From NCBI GenBank assembly GCA_037178625.1, contig CM074127.1:2914001-2978000 (forward strand): a stretch of DNA of 64,000 bases. The letters are read 5' to 3'. The translations under genes were made by a program, and so were the position numbers. The notes beneath the pieces are model-generated. The model searched no databases and was not told the DNA's origin. It worked only from the letters and a program-made list of their open reading frames with translations. The DNA is from Skeletonema tropicum. Lineage: Eukaryota > Bacillariophyta > Thalassiosirophyceae > Thalassiosirales > Thalassiosiraceae. Position 1 is the first letter of the stretch; every line of letters starts with the position of its first letter. Positions 12,158 through 22,976 of this stretch are shown piece after piece.

Positions 12158-14582
12158 ATGTTGGTGTTCAAAACAGTTTCAACCCTTTTCTTGGCATGGC
12201 TTTGCAGCGTCAATGCTCTAATTATCCCTTCGTCGGTGAAATATAATCGGATCGGTCACTCTTTCTCTACTTCACTGCAAGCAACAGCCTCTAAAACATA
12301 TCGAAGAAAAAACAAAGGCTCAAAACAAACCAGTCGAATATCAGTGAATACTCAATCTCAAGAGCCGTGGCTGGCTGATTACTCAACATCTGTTAGATCT
12401 CAAAAGAAAATACAGTCGGTACCCTCAAAGCTAAGAGGAAAAAATGCCAGTCCTGTCCAAGTTGCACAGGCTGTCCTAAGCACTTTTCTAAGCATTCCAT
12501 CGTCAGAATGCAATGCGGCGAATGTTGTTTGCGCCTTGACAACAAGTGCAAAGACGTTGAGTAGAGGAAAGCGTGTGAACAACAAGTTGAACACAACATC
12601 TGATGATTTGCAGACTGCTTTGATGCAAACAATAGATATCCTAAATATTCTTGTCACTGATAAAAGATTGACTGCAAGACAACTTTGCAACGCGGCATGG
12701 GCAATCGCCAAGCATTTGGAATACGATGCAACTCTGTTCTCTCGGAAGAACGATAAATACATACTTGTCAAAGATAGCAGCAAGAGTTACTCGACCTGGG
12801 ACTTATCTCAACAACAAATGAGTGGAGATGGGACGGACAAACACATAGACGACGTTCTCAATTTAATAGCACTTCGAATGGTGGAACATCTGGAACAAAC
12901 TCGTGATAGAAGGTATAGGATCAAGACTGGTAAACGAGCTCAACCAGGAGAGCTCTCTATGTTGCTTTGGGCTTATGCAGCTGCAAAGCCAAGAGACTGT
13001 CCACCTGGTTGGGAACAACCTCGTCGAATTGAGCAATTATCTGACAAGCAGCAAACGAGTGCCGACAATGATATTGATGTTGTAACCTTTGTTGAAGATG
13101 GGCAAAATTTTTCTCAGAAAAGTAAAGGCAAAGCAATCGATTCCCAGCACAAAGGTGTCACTAGTAGATTGTTTGATGCGGCTGCGATTGCGTTCTGCCA
13201 AGGAGAAGGTGCCGCAGTGATAGAGTCGGAGAAAGAGAATACTCTGTTGAAAAATTGCACTTGGAATGAGCTGTCGAACGTTGCCTGGTCTTTCGCAACT
13301 CGTGGAGCTTATGCATCAAAAGAATCAGAAGCCGTCATGACGTTTATCGCCAAGGAGGCAACGCGTAGGATTCGTTTGACGCAATCTCATGATGGACTAT
13401 CCAACCAACGTGAAATTCTTCCCAGAGACTGTGTCCAGATTGCTTGGGCACTAGGTATGATGGAGTCGGATAACGTATCTGTAGGAGATGCTTTCGTCCA
13501 TTTAGTTGACGCTATCAACGATCACTGGATCAAACGCAGCGACCGTCCATCCCAGCCTTTAAAGGGGTGGAAAAATGCTGATTTGGTCCAAATGGCAACT
13601 TCACTTGCCCATGGCCGTCTCGACAACCAGTCTGTGCTAAGTGCTGTCTATGAAGAAGCTCTAAGAAGATTGCGCAGCAAAAATGGTTTGTCAATATCTG
13701 AAATTAGCATTTTATTGTGGTCACAGGCACGCATGCACTTGACAAAGAAGTTTGGTACCGAATTTGCAGAATTCCCTAATGCAGCATCGCAGGCTTTGTT
13801 GCAAAGAATGGAGAAAAGCAGCTCAAAAATGCCGCCACAAGAGGGAGCAAATCTGGCGTGGTCTCTGACTGTACTTGAGCAGTATGATGACAATGTGATA
13901 ACTCTGATTCAAAAGATATTCCACTCGGCATCATCGTGTGAGGAAGGCGTGATTCAACTAGAGCATGCACATCAACTCTGGCAGTCTTATTTCCTCTTGA
14001 GCGCAGATTGTCCAGAAGCGGTGAAGCATGTCCCTGAATCATTTGCCAAATACCTTGAGCACAAATGGAACCTGGAAAAGAGCAGATGTAAAAAGAGCAG
14101 TAAGAAGCATCAAGCTATCAGTAAAACGCTTGATCTTATGAGAGTTTCACACAGAAATGAATACGACGAAGATGTAGATGTGGCGATCGTTTTAGAAGAG
14201 AACAGTGCCTGGACTCATACTGCACAATCTGACTTTGATATTAAAAATGGTCGAAAAGTTGCGGTAGAATTCGACGGGCCTCACCACTTCACTGTGATGG
14301 CTTCAACTGGAGATCAGTTATCATCAATTCGAAAGAGGTATCAAGATTAACCCACGGGTCTTGGGTCACACGGTCCTAAAGTACAGGTTGCTGAAATTGA
14401 AGGGCTGGACTGTGGTCCGTATCCCCTATTATGAATTTGACAAGATACCACAATTTGCATCAATGGAAATACAGAGATATCTCCAAAGAAAATTGAAGAC
14501 ACACGATAAGATAGAGTTTAGTGGCGTGGATGTTTCAGAGTACAAGGCGATGCCTCCAAGTCGTACATCCAGGTTTGACTGA
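12158..14582 (+). CDS. RAP-domain helical-repeat protein, frame broken near 14336
   Basis: The N-terminus is a signal-like segment (FLALLCS-type, ending VNA/LII), suggesting an organelle protein. The body carries repeated short helices of the FASTK/octotricopeptide kind (NAAWAIAKH, LLWAYAAAK, NVAWSFATRG, QIAWALGMME, NLAWSLTVLE), a fold used to bind organelle RNA. The C-terminus is a RAP domain: KVAVEFDGPHHF in the first frame, then LGHTVLKYRLLKLKGW and VVRIPYYEFDKI in a frame shifted by +1. The first frame stops at 14350 and the second continues to 14582. Reading on needs one base to be skipped near 14336-14348, or a 49-nt GT-AG intron (14338-14386) that would remove the conserved GHTVLKYR stretch. 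Either an indel in this sequence or an unusual expression event is possible. Its 3' end faces the 2H phosphoesterase gene 51 bp away. Confidence 0.8.
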
Positions 14583-14633
14583 GCTTGACATTCAGAAGAT
14601 GCAGTTCTGTAAAAGTATTGTAGCCCATCTATT

Positions 14634-15902
14634 TTATTTATCATTTGACCTTCCGCCTCTCCTCCTACGCTTGAAATTGTTCTTGCGTCTATTTTTCATG
14701 GTCATTCGTTCATTATACACCCACTCTTCTTCCTCGATCGGCATTGCGGGGAAGGCCAAAGGTTCATCCAGTAATTTTACAACATCATTATCCTTCTCCA
14801 AACCCAAAGGTATCGTTGCCAATATTTTGAACTGTCCCTCATCCCCTTTACGTTGTAGTAAGTAAATTTCTGGCACATGAAATGATGTAGATTTCCACTC
14901 CGACTCAACCCGTCCCTTTGCTTCTAATGCATCAGTAATATTGGCATAGTGTGATAGCGTCATATGCGGTGTGAATGATCCCTGCTTTCTCTGATCAGTA
15001 CACGTCGGGAAATGTTTCTCAAGCAATGTTTGTAGGGCGATCAAAGGCTCTTCATCACTTTCACAATCAGCAGCAGTCGTTGGATATTTGCTTCTTGGAT
15101 GAGCCCATAACACACCTCGATCCTTTCCTCCAAAAGTTCCAAATGTATCAATTTCAATATCAAATGGTTTGCACTGAGATGCCACACTTGTCAGACTTAT
15201 TGAAAGTTGTTCACGAAACTCTGCGTATTGTTCTTCTTTGTTTTTATCAGATTCTTTATCAAAACTTGGTTCTAAGAATGGATAGAGCAAGTTTGCATGT
15301 GGTGGCCATCTAAAAAATCCTGGATCTTTGAGATTTCGGCGTACATCAGAGAGTCGTTCCCACGCCGTTGTAGCAGATGGTGGTGGAACTAGACAGATTG
15401 TGAGACAGTGTGATTTCCGTGATGGAAAAGTGAATTGTGCATATGATGGTTGTCCGATGGCTGTCTCTGATGTCTCATTAGTTTGTTCTTCAATCGTCTG
15501 TGGTGTGCTATCCTCATCATCTTCATCCTCGTCATCATTTAAGCTCTTTAAGAATTCCAACGCTGCCTTCCGTCCACTCTCCATGGCATCCTCCCTACTG
15601 GATGTCTCAATAGAAGTGCTCGACACTCCACCGTCGCCACTACTATCAGCAGACACATCATCACTTTCTTCAGTCATGAGTCCAAGTTCAATTTTCAGTC
15701 TGCGTGCCGTTTCTTTCCCATCTACGAACCAATCTTTTTTATCTTGATCCGATGATGACGCTTGTGTAGATTTTATGGGTTGATAACTATCGGCAGAGCT
15801 GGGGTCTACATCCGATGCTGCACGCAAGGGGATGGAAATGCGACGATGATGACGATTGCTGGAGAGGCAGAAGGCTGTCAGAGCGGAAGATATTGCCTTC
15901 AT
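14634..15902 (-). CDS. 2H phosphoesterase (LigT/2'-5' RNA ligase-like)
   Basis: Starting at the ATG at 15902 the protein has 422 residues. Two motifs of the 2H superfamily are visible: RWPPHANLLYPFLEP and, about 110 residues later, FTPHMTLSHY. The two HxN/HxT tetrads provide the paired catalytic histidines of RNA-ligase-like and cyclic phosphodiesterase enzymes. The first is HAN rather than the usual HxT/S, a variant I associate with eukaryotic members of this group. The N-terminal 60 residues are basic and Ser-rich (possible targeting), followed by an acidic, low-complexity stretch. The frame is open back to 16139, but the extension looks non-coding. The natural substrate cannot be told from sequence. 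Confidence 0.75.
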   Translation of the reverse strand: MKAISSALTAFCLSSNRHHRRISIPLRAASDVDPSSADSYQPIKSTQASSSDQDKKDWFVDGKETARRLKIELGLMTEESDDVSADSSGDGGVSSTSIETSSREDAMESGRKAALEFLKSLNDDEDEDDEDSTPQTIEEQTNETSETAIGQPSYAQFTFPSRKSHCLTICLVPPPSATTAWERLSDVRRNLKDPGFFRWPPHANLLYPFLEPSFDKESDKNKEEQYAEFREQLSISLTSVASQCKPFDIEIDTFGTFGGKDRGVLWAHPRSKYPTTAADCESDEEPLIALQTLLEKHFPTCTDQRKQGSFTPHMTLSHYANITDALEAKGRVESEWKSTSFHVPEIYLLQRKGDEGQFKILATIPLGLEKDNDVVKLLDEPLAFPAMPIEEEEWVYNERMTMKNRRKNNFKRRRRGGRSNDK

Positions 15903-16371
15903 TGAGCGAGGAGGTTGATCAGGGAGATTATGATGTACTTTTGTGTAATGTAGTATGCTGCTGCTGTTGTTGTTTTGTGTCCGTCCAGAGTACAGCGTCC
16001 AGCATCGGCAGAGATGGCAGCGGCCATCGGCCATTGCTTGCTTGATGAGAATGAGAGAGAATCTGAGAGAATAGAGATGATTTGGATGCCGATTACGAGC
16101 AAGCGTGTCACACCGTGTTCCTAGTGTACAATTTTGCAAGAAAACGACACGCAGACGTAAAAGAACTACTTACCATGGAGAAACTGGACACTGTCTTATT
16201 TTTGAATTGGGAGGCGGCAACGCAACGGCAAACCGTTCTACATACCCACTGAAAGTATTATTACTACCAGCCAAAGCCTCAGTCGAAGGTATATAAGGAG
16301 TAGGAGGCAGTAGCGTACATAGTCTTCTATTCTCTGTCGATAGCCAACAAGTACCAATTTCATACATCATC
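15903..16371. other. Divergent 5' region
   Basis: Lies between the 2H phosphoesterase gene (minus) and the 127-aa protein gene (plus). It contains the TATA box listed below. No other element was recognised. Confidence 0.5.
16290..16297 (+). promoter_or_regulatory. TATA box of the 127-aa protein gene
   Basis: The sequence tatataag lies 75 bp upstream of the ATG at 16372 and would place transcription start near 16320, leaving a 5' leader of about 50 nt. It is the clearest TATA element in the window. Confidence 0.6.
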
Positions 16372-16947
16372 ATGGCGAATAATCCTCAGGTATTTGTCGG
16401 AGGTGGCGCTGCACGAAAGAGCATATCTTCCGACAAACTCAAACAGAAGAGCAGATTCAGCCTCAATTCCATTTTTGATAGCCTTCCGAAATTGTGCAAA
16501 GATGATTTTCCCCAGGATGACATGGACGAAACATTCTCAGTCTCCTCACAATTTAGCACTGAGAATGGTTTAAACTCAATAATTCATCCAACCCTTGTTG
16601 AAGAAGAAGGTGAGTACATGTATCAACGACTCCAATTGTTGGTTCAATGATGTCTAGGTAGCGTAATGCAACATTAACCTTATTTCCTAAGTGATATGAT
16701 GTGTAAGATGTTGATACATGTATCATTATACTTTGCCTGCCTTTCAAACCTCCAAGTTCTTCTCATCACCATATACGCGATGTTGTTTCTTCACATTTTA
16801 GTAGCGAAACCAGTCAAAGAGAAGAAGGAGAAAGTGCTTTCACCTACTGGAATGATGCAATCAAGAACCACAAATAGAAGAAGCAGGGGTGTGAGCAGGT
16901 CGCCACGAGTGAGAGAGCACAAGACACTCTCACATAAGAAGTCATAG
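16372..16947 (+). CDS. Small basic protein (127 aa), function unknown
   Basis: Exon 1 (16372-16609) ends at a gtgagt donor, and exon 2 (16802-16947) follows a tttag acceptor; the 192-bp intron leaves the frame intact. The first part contains Ser/Asp-rich segments (FSVSSQFSTENG). The second is very basic (KPVKEKKEKV, then RTTNRRSRG and SRSPRVREHK), like a nucleic-acid-binding or nuclear-localising tail. No known domain was recognised. The strong TATA box and clean splice sites support a real gene. No targeting peptide is seen. Confidence 0.65.
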
Positions 16948-17065
16948 GGTCGTCCAGGGGATGGACATGCTATCGCATAAAGAGATGCTAACTTTAACAA
17001 CTTAGATTTGCGAAGTTGTTTGCGAAAATGTGCTGATCGAAAGATTACATTAATTAAGATGAATA

Positions 17066-18862
17066 CTAGCACAAACCATTATTTGTTGTCATCACTTTTG
17101 TCAAATGCATCTCATCTTGTTGTGAGGCCTCCGTCGTTTCTTTCTGGCGAGTATCATTTACTCCTGAGAATGAGAACCCAGCGTCCATTAATAGTTTGAG
17201 TCTTCTCTCGGTCAAACTGGTTTTCCCACCTTTCTTGTACAGCTTATATTGTGCTCTTTGGCTTGCGACCCAATTCGAGAGGGTAGGATTGTCAGGATAT
17301 TTCGATGGAACGAGGGTATCGCCATGATCCTCTTTGTATTTGTATAATTCATCTAACCTTTGCATCCATTTAGCGTCTCTAGCGTCAAATTCGAATCCCA
17401 AACTTGTCAACTGCGCTATTTTCTCAGCACTCAACCTAGGGACCTTTCTCTTGCCTTTCTGTTTCGATGATCCACCATTGTTGCTAATACTTTCTGACGT
17501 TGTGGCATCATCAGTGCAATTCTCCTCATCTTCACAAATTTGTCGCTTGTAATGCATTCGTTGGTCTGCAATCCATTTATTTAAGGCGACTAGTTCCGGA
17601 TCATCACTGTCATCTGGGATGTTACAGTTGCCATGTTCCTCTTTCCACTTTGAAAGCCTCTGGAAGCTTTCATTCCAAGTGTTCGAGCGCCGACTCCATA
17701 CAAACCCAAGATCATTGAGTAATCGCACGCGCTCTTCTGTCAGTTCTGACTTGGACCCATCTCCTTTAGTATAGAGTGTGTATTGTACTTGTTGGCGTTT
17801 GACCCATGAACCCAGGCCGCAATTGGCATGAGGAACTAGAGTATTACCGTTCAATAGCTTAAACGCTTTTAGTTCTTCGTAAGAACTCATCCACCGCGAG
17901 TTCCTGGGGTCCCAGTCGAATCCAATTTGATCTAGAGCAATTAACTTGTATGGATCGGCGTGGATACTGTCAGGTTCGACTTCATCAAAGACTGAAGCAT
18001 TGTCATCTTCATCATCAATGATGTTGCCAGATGATCCATCCTCTGCAGATTGCCCAGCTCGCCTCCTCTGCTTACCATCCTTACGATTACGACCTACCCA
18101 TGCCGAGAGTTTCGCCGTTTCAGGACAATTCTTACTATCTTTTGCTGCAAAATTCTGCTTTACATTGCAGTGACCAGTCCGCTCTTTGTAAGCCTTGAGC
18201 TTTTGGAAGAATTGGTTCCAGTTAGAGTCTTCTTTCAACAAAGTTTCACACTCATCCTTGGCTACGGTTTGAGCATTGCATTTGGCAGCGTTGTACCTTT
18301 TTCGACATGCACGTACGAGGGCTTGGGCTTCCCGAAGAGCATCAAGTGAATCGCGTAGGGCCATTTGACATTGATAGCGATCATGTAACGCTTTGTCCAT
18401 CCTCTTCCTTGCTTCACTTTTGTCGTTCTTATTCGGCGCAGGTAGATTACAAGCTTCTTTTCTTCGCTTCGAGGAAGAAGAAGTTGTTGCGTGTGATTCA
18501 GATTCGGAAGATCCATTTGCAGAACGTTTGGAACGCGGCTTAGATGTGGATAGTTGTCGAGACGTAACTGATGAGTCATCGTCAAGTTTCTGTGTTTGTG
18601 ATAATTGCTGCTGTTCTTCCATCCACCTGCTTATTTCATCTTCTGAATATGTGTCACCAAGAAGAAGGTTCTGTGCAGTCTCTGGATAACTATCGCCTTC
18701 AACGCATATGGATTCTCCATCAGTATCTTTTTGTGGCATAGGATTTTGATCTGAAGAACGCCTCTTCTGTTTCGTAGTGATAGGGCTGCATTTCAATGTA
18801 GAAGCAGCAGTGCTGGTATCATCTCCGCCTAGAGATTTTTTTGTGACGACGGAACTCATCAT
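17066..18862 (-). CDS. Helicase-associated (HA) repeat protein without a helicase domain
   Basis: A single-exon, 598-aa protein. After a Ser-rich, charged N-terminus and a likely coiled coil (about residues 150-200) there are four tandem helicase-associated domains (about residues 210-325, 327-396, 400-497 and 499-570). Each has the pattern W-x-x-x-(F/L)-x-x-L-x-x-(F/Y/W)-K, then G(H/N/D)(C/T)x(V/I)P and L-x-x-W-(V/I)-x-x-Q-R. The family is common in diatoms, usually in proteins lacking the helicase itself. A nucleic-acid-binding role is inferred from domain history only. ATG at 18862 was chosen because it is the first in frame. Confidence 0.85.
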   Translation of the reverse strand: MMSSVVTKKSLGGDDTSTAASTLKCSPITTKQKRRSSDQNPMPQKDTDGESICVEGDSYPETAQNLLLGDTYSEDEISRWMEEQQQLSQTQKLDDDSSVTSRQLSTSKPRSKRSANGSSESESHATTSSSSKRRKEACNLPAPNKNDKSEARKRMDKALHDRYQCQMALRDSLDALREAQALVRACRKRYNAAKCNAQTVAKDECETLLKEDSNWNQFFQKLKAYKERTGHCNVKQNFAAKDSKNCPETAKLSAWVGRNRKDGKQRRRAGQSAEDGSSGNIIDDEDDNASVFDEVEPDSIHADPYKLIALDQIGFDWDPRNSRWMSSYEELKAFKLLNGNTLVPHANCGLGSWVKRQQVQYTLYTKGDGSKSELTEERVRLLNDLGFVWSRRSNTWNESFQRLSKWKEEHGNCNIPDDSDDPELVALNKWIADQRMHYKRQICEDEENCTDDATTSESISNNGGSSKQKGKRKVPRLSAEKIAQLTSLGFEFDARDAKWMQRLDELYKYKEDHGDTLVPSKYPDNPTLSNWVASQRAQYKLYKKGGKTSLTERRLKLLMDAGFSFSGVNDTRQKETTEASQQDEMHLTKVMTTNNGLC

Positions 18863-19256
18863 ATCTTGGCAGCTAAACTCTGTGGCTAGAGCCCTATCAG
18901 ATCCACCTATATTTGCTGAGAATTAGTTGAAGATTATAAACGTCGTTCGATGGATGAGTCGTGCAATGAAACCACCAACAGTACCATCTTCATCTACCAT
19001 GACCATGCCATGATCTTGTGTGCTTCTTTTGGAAGAATAGAAAGGGAAGTGAGAGGGCCAATCGCGGGGAGCCCCCCTAAAATCAGTGAGCACTTTCCGC
19101 CTATTGAAGCTTGTGACAAGATCTCACTTTTTGATGTTGATGTTCGTTGGAAGGTGGAAGAGTTGGGTTGGCAGGTGACCTAATAGGCGGATAGAATCGA
19201 TTGTTGCTGCTATTGGACATCCTAGTTTCGTGGCTCAGAAGCAGAATAATAATAAG
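18863..19256. other. Divergent 5' region, no gene seen
   Basis: Lies between the HA-repeat gene and the plastid membrane protein gene. A 77-codon open frame is present on the plus strand (18950-19183) but has no supporting features. Confidence 0.5.
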
Positions 19257-20808
19257 ATGCTGTTGCGTAGAGATCGGCGTGCTCTCTGCTGCATGTCTGC
19301 AGCAATCATCATATCAACATGTAAATGTGTTCTTCAGTCAGAATCTGTTGTGGCGTTTGCCCCTCCATCTACAAGCATATCTGCAAAGCAACGAATTCAA
19401 AACTCGATGCTTTTCCAAAATTCACCAAATAACGGAGAGATGGTTTTAGCTAGTGATGGAGATCGACTACTCAACGTGGCCTTTTCATCCTTAGATGACA
19501 GAGACAAATATGAAACAGTTCTTACTGGACTTTGCGCCAAAGTTATTGACGGAGGCGCAGCTAATGCAAAGAATGGTCTCGTGGATCCGATTCGACTTAT
19601 GGAAGAATCAAATAGTAATGGGATCACTATTGGCCCAAGAGGAATCATTTCTCTAGTTGATGTGAGTGTTTTAAATTGTTATTGTGGCTGCTGTATTTTA
19701 TGTTTCATTGATTTGAAATCTCATGATTTTGGAATATTTTTTCGCCCAATCGGAAAAGGCAACTGCGTTGGCATCAGATGCTCGTATTATGGCAAAGATT
19801 CTATCGCTAGCAATAAGGAATGGGTCAATTTTGAGGTACGGTACTCTTCAAAACGATATCAATCCTTTTCCAAAATCTTCAGCTTCGACATTTCCCTTCG
19901 GCAACAGAAACAACAATAATAATATCGAGAGGTTACAGAGCTTGCCAGCCATGCCAGAGGATGATAGAGCAGGAGAAGTAACCCAAGCAGTTTTGTTTTC
20001 CGGAGTTTGTGCTGGTTGCGTGGCTGTGAATGCATTTGCAGGAGTGTTTGGCATGGAAGACTTGACACCGATTACAAATCTAATTTTGGGAATAGGAATT
20101 ACCACTGTCGTTGTCGACAATTTCTTTGATGCTATCGTCATGGGTGGATCTGCAGTGGCTAAGATGAACGAAGACAAGCTTCCAGCTGGTGCAAAGAATA
20201 TGAGCGCACCTCAAAAGGAAGACATGCCGTTAGGGATTGGGACAGGAAGTTTGACCGGGTCAGTTGTCCGAGGACTCAGTCGGCTATTGAATGTCAATAC
20301 AGAAAGGGATTGTCAATGCGAAGCTGCAGCTGTGTTCGTTGCGTATAGCTTAGGACTGCCTTGCTTTGCATTTCAACCAAATGCCTTGGAAGGAGCTTCG
20401 TTAGTAATGTCGTCACTCAGGAGCGACGACGACGCTCAAAATATTCAAGGATCACTGGACAACTTGGCGTCGGATTCTGGATTTCTAAAGATGCTTGTTT
20501 GGCTTCTTGCACCTGTGGCAATGGAGTTGAGCAAGTACCCTCAAATGATGTCGTCTGATCCGTGTGAGGCTCAAGGTTTCGTCAATCGTCTCAGTGAACA
20601 AGCGAGAATCAATGCGCAGTACGCGAGTGCCCTGCTGGATGCGTTACCAGAGAATGAGGATCAAACGGATGATTATCTTCGTTGGGCACTTGCTGAGGCT
20701 GATCTTTTATTGAGGAATAATAAGAACGTAGTTGACGCCTTATCCAAGGCACTTGCTGGAGGTGCAGCGACAGTAGGCGATTGTGTTGCAATACTTGAAG
20801 AATGGTAA
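19257..20808 (+). CDS. Plastid-targeted membrane protein, function unknown
   Basis: Exons 19257-19661 and 19759-20808 join in phase 0 across a 97-bp intron (gtgagt donor, aaaag acceptor), giving 484 residues. The N-terminus is a basic start, a hydrophobic core (MSAAIIISTC) and VVAFAPP, which matches the diatom plastid presequence cleavage motif. The mature part has two clear hydrophobic segments (LFSGVCAGCVAVNAFAGVFG and LILGIGITTVVV) separated by MEDLTPITN, then a soluble, largely helical C-terminal half. I do not recognise the family. A plastid envelope or thylakoid location is inferred. The 3' end faces the SLC25 carrier gene. Confidence 0.75.
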
Positions 20809-21134
20809 CATCCAGTATAATATAATAGTATATGATTTAATTCCTACATCGTGTACGTTTCACCAAGACACTCATCTCGTATCAATCAGCACAAATATTT
20901 ATCTATGTTACGTACACAAAAATAGCAATCCATGTTTATAAACATGACCAATCGAAGATGCCACCACATGGGCACAATACACGTCACAGCCGTTTGCTGT
21001 GGCTACATCTACTCTATGTTCCTTCCCTTGAAGCGCCGTGTTATACATTTTCACTTTCCAACTAGGCACTTTGTTCTCCCCTGTGCGAATTTTAGGATCA
21101 AATCTAAGTTTCTCCCTATCCCGAGTCTATTATC
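20809..21134. other. Convergent 3' spacer
   Basis: Non-coding DNA between the stop codons of two convergent genes. Nothing further was recognised. Confidence 0.5.
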
Positions 21135-22409
21135 TTACACCGATGCCACCTTGAGCGCCGCCTTTAAAAACTCATATATAAAATAACCGATAGCAGTGCT
21201 TGGAATCTTTTCGAAGCATGCAGGCCCGAGTCCATTGAACAGAACGTGAATTCCCTCGTGCTTTCCAACGTGGTAAAGCCCAGCAAACATGTTGGAATAC
21301 TTTCTGACTGGCTTGTCTTTATCGTCAGTCTTATCAACATTCATACTCTGCATTTGCATGCGTCTACGAATGACATCAAGTGGATGGGCTGATGCCTGAG
21401 CAGCAGCTCCGCCAAGAGCTCCTAACAGAAGCAAGGCAGCTGTTCCTACAGGACCAAATGCCATTTCCCACCTCTTCTTCAGCGTTTCGTAAACCATGAA
21501 CTCAACTCCAACGTATGGAAACATGGCAACAAGCGTGGGCCCAAGTCCTCGGTAAAGCCCTCCAATTCCAGAGCTTTGATATACCATGGAGAGCGCACCG
21601 GGAATTGACTTGCACTTCTCGGGATAAAGGGTAAGCATTGTCTTCACAACTTCAAGAGGATAAACAATAGCGGCGGCAACCATACCAGCGACACCACCCG
21701 CAAACAGTCTAGATCCTGCATGAAGCGACCCAGCAGAGGCACCTGCTGCAAGGCCAACGCCTGCCACTAACATCTTCCTCTTCACAAACTCATAGACAAG
21801 AAACTGTGTTCCTCGACTGGGAGCGACCTTGAGGCAATTGGCCCCATTACCTTTGAACATACCACGGAAACCCTCCTTTTGCCAAGTTTTCTTCAATTCC
21901 TCAGTCATGGAAGTAACCGCGTCCCCTCTGCACATCATGACAGTGGACACCATTTCGATAGGCGCACAAAATGTTCGTGAGATGATACCTGCGATGGCAC
22001 CAGCATACACAAGTTTGACGCCCTGAGCAGCGGGCGAGCTAAAGCCTGCTAGCCAAGTTGTGACCATAATGGAAGCAGCAGCTGCAGCAGCAAGAAGAGG
22101 AATAGCCTTGGCGGCATATTGAAGGGCATCACTAGATTCGCCGATGGTGGCGACCGATGCGGATCCTCCATTCACTTGTAGAGGAATCTGTATGGACTTG
22201 GCATCCACGGCGTTCACATCATTTGTATACTTTAGAGGCGCAGCTTTGCTAGCGTTGGGACGCTGCCTGATTTTGCTCTGGTCAGATTTTGTATTTATTG
22301 TCATTGTCATTGATGCTGCATTCGCAATAGGTGGCATTGAAAGAACCTGGAAACCACGAACCACTACAGGAAGAGCCAGGGAAGATAAAAGAGTTGATAA
22401 AACTCGCAT
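21135..22409 (-). CDS. Mitochondrial carrier family (SLC25) protein with plastid-like presequence
   Basis: A single-exon, 424-aa protein. Three carrier repeats are present. The second and third keep the signature (YPLEVVKTM and HPLDVIRRR); the first is altered (APIEMVSTV, no basic residue). Loop motifs GFRGMFKGNGANCLKVAPS, GGLYRGLGPT and GIHVLFNGLGPACFEKIP fit the family. The repeats begin near residue 125. The leader opens with a hydrophobic segment ending VVVRGFQV, which resembles a diatom plastid bipartite presequence more than a mitochondrial one. The GNGxNxxxVAPS loop is like that of adenine-nucleotide, Brittle1-type and SCaMC-type carriers, so adenylate or nucleotide-sugar transport across a plastid membrane is a reasonable guess. 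Substrate is not established. Confidence 0.85.
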   Translation of the reverse strand: MRVLSTLLSSLALPVVVRGFQVLSMPPIANAASMTMTINTKSDQSKIRQRPNASKAAPLKYTNDVNAVDAKSIQIPLQVNGGSASVATIGESSDALQYAAKAIPLLAAAAAASIMVTTWLAGFSSPAAQGVKLVYAGAIAGIISRTFCAPIEMVSTVMMCRGDAVTSMTEELKKTWQKEGFRGMFKGNGANCLKVAPSRGTQFLVYEFVKRKMLVAGVGLAAGASAGSLHAGSRLFAGGVAGMVAAAIVYPLEVVKTMLTLYPEKCKSIPGALSMVYQSSGIGGLYRGLGPTLVAMFPYVGVEFMVYETLKKRWEMAFGPVGTAALLLLGALGGAAAQASAHPLDVIRRRMQMQSMNVDKTDDKDKPVRKYSNMFAGLYHVGKHEGIHVLFNGLGPACFEKIPSTAIGYFIYEFLKAALKVASV

Positions 22410-22976
22410 TGATAAGATGTGCTTGAGAAATTGAAGCTAAGGAAATGCACTGTGTTGCCTTCCTTTTCTAACAACAGATGATGATCTTCGCAAAACGATT
22501 AGCAATGAGATGAGACTGCAGCACTTGTATTGGAACAATGATCCTGAAATCTTTTTGGGAAGGTGGTCAGTGAGTGTATGGTGGTGCGTGAGCAGTGTGA
22601 GCAGCTGACAAAGCTCACAGCATTGGCTTGCTGTCTTCGCGCCAAGGCTTGCTGGCTTTTTCTTTTTGCGCTGCGACGACGTGGCCGATTTTTCCATACT
22701 ATTCCGACCGTAGAAATCCGTCCCGCCTATTCTGAGACAGCTGTCTCAAAGCAGCTGTCCAACGCCGACTCCGTTCCGATGGCCCGCCCCACAAGACTGA
22801 AGATTTGCCAGATTCCAGTGACATCCATACACGATCGATACCCTCGACCCTTGTATCTCCACAAAAGCTGAAGCCAAGTATAGTGGTAACTAAGTAACTA
22901 CTTCTCTTTATACTTGCCCAGAAAACACTACTGCTGGCTTCATAATTCCTATATATAACTCATACATTTCCCCAGA
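22410..22976. other. Intergenic with a 16-bp palindrome
   Basis: Lies between the carrier gene 5' end and the chitin synthase A 3' end, both on the minus strand, so it should contain the carrier promoter. A perfect palindrome lies at 22733-22748. A 102-codon frame at 22563-22871 lacks support. Confidence 0.5.
22733..22748. repeat. 16-bp perfect palindrome
   Basis: tgagacagctgtctca reads the same on both strands, with an E-box-like CAGCTG centre. It lies 324 bp upstream of the carrier start codon and could be a binding site for a dimeric regulator. Confidence 0.7.

Noticed and set aside
22563..22871. 102-codon plus-strand frame between carrier and chitin synthase A
   Set aside because: No domain, signal, splice site or codon bias supports it.
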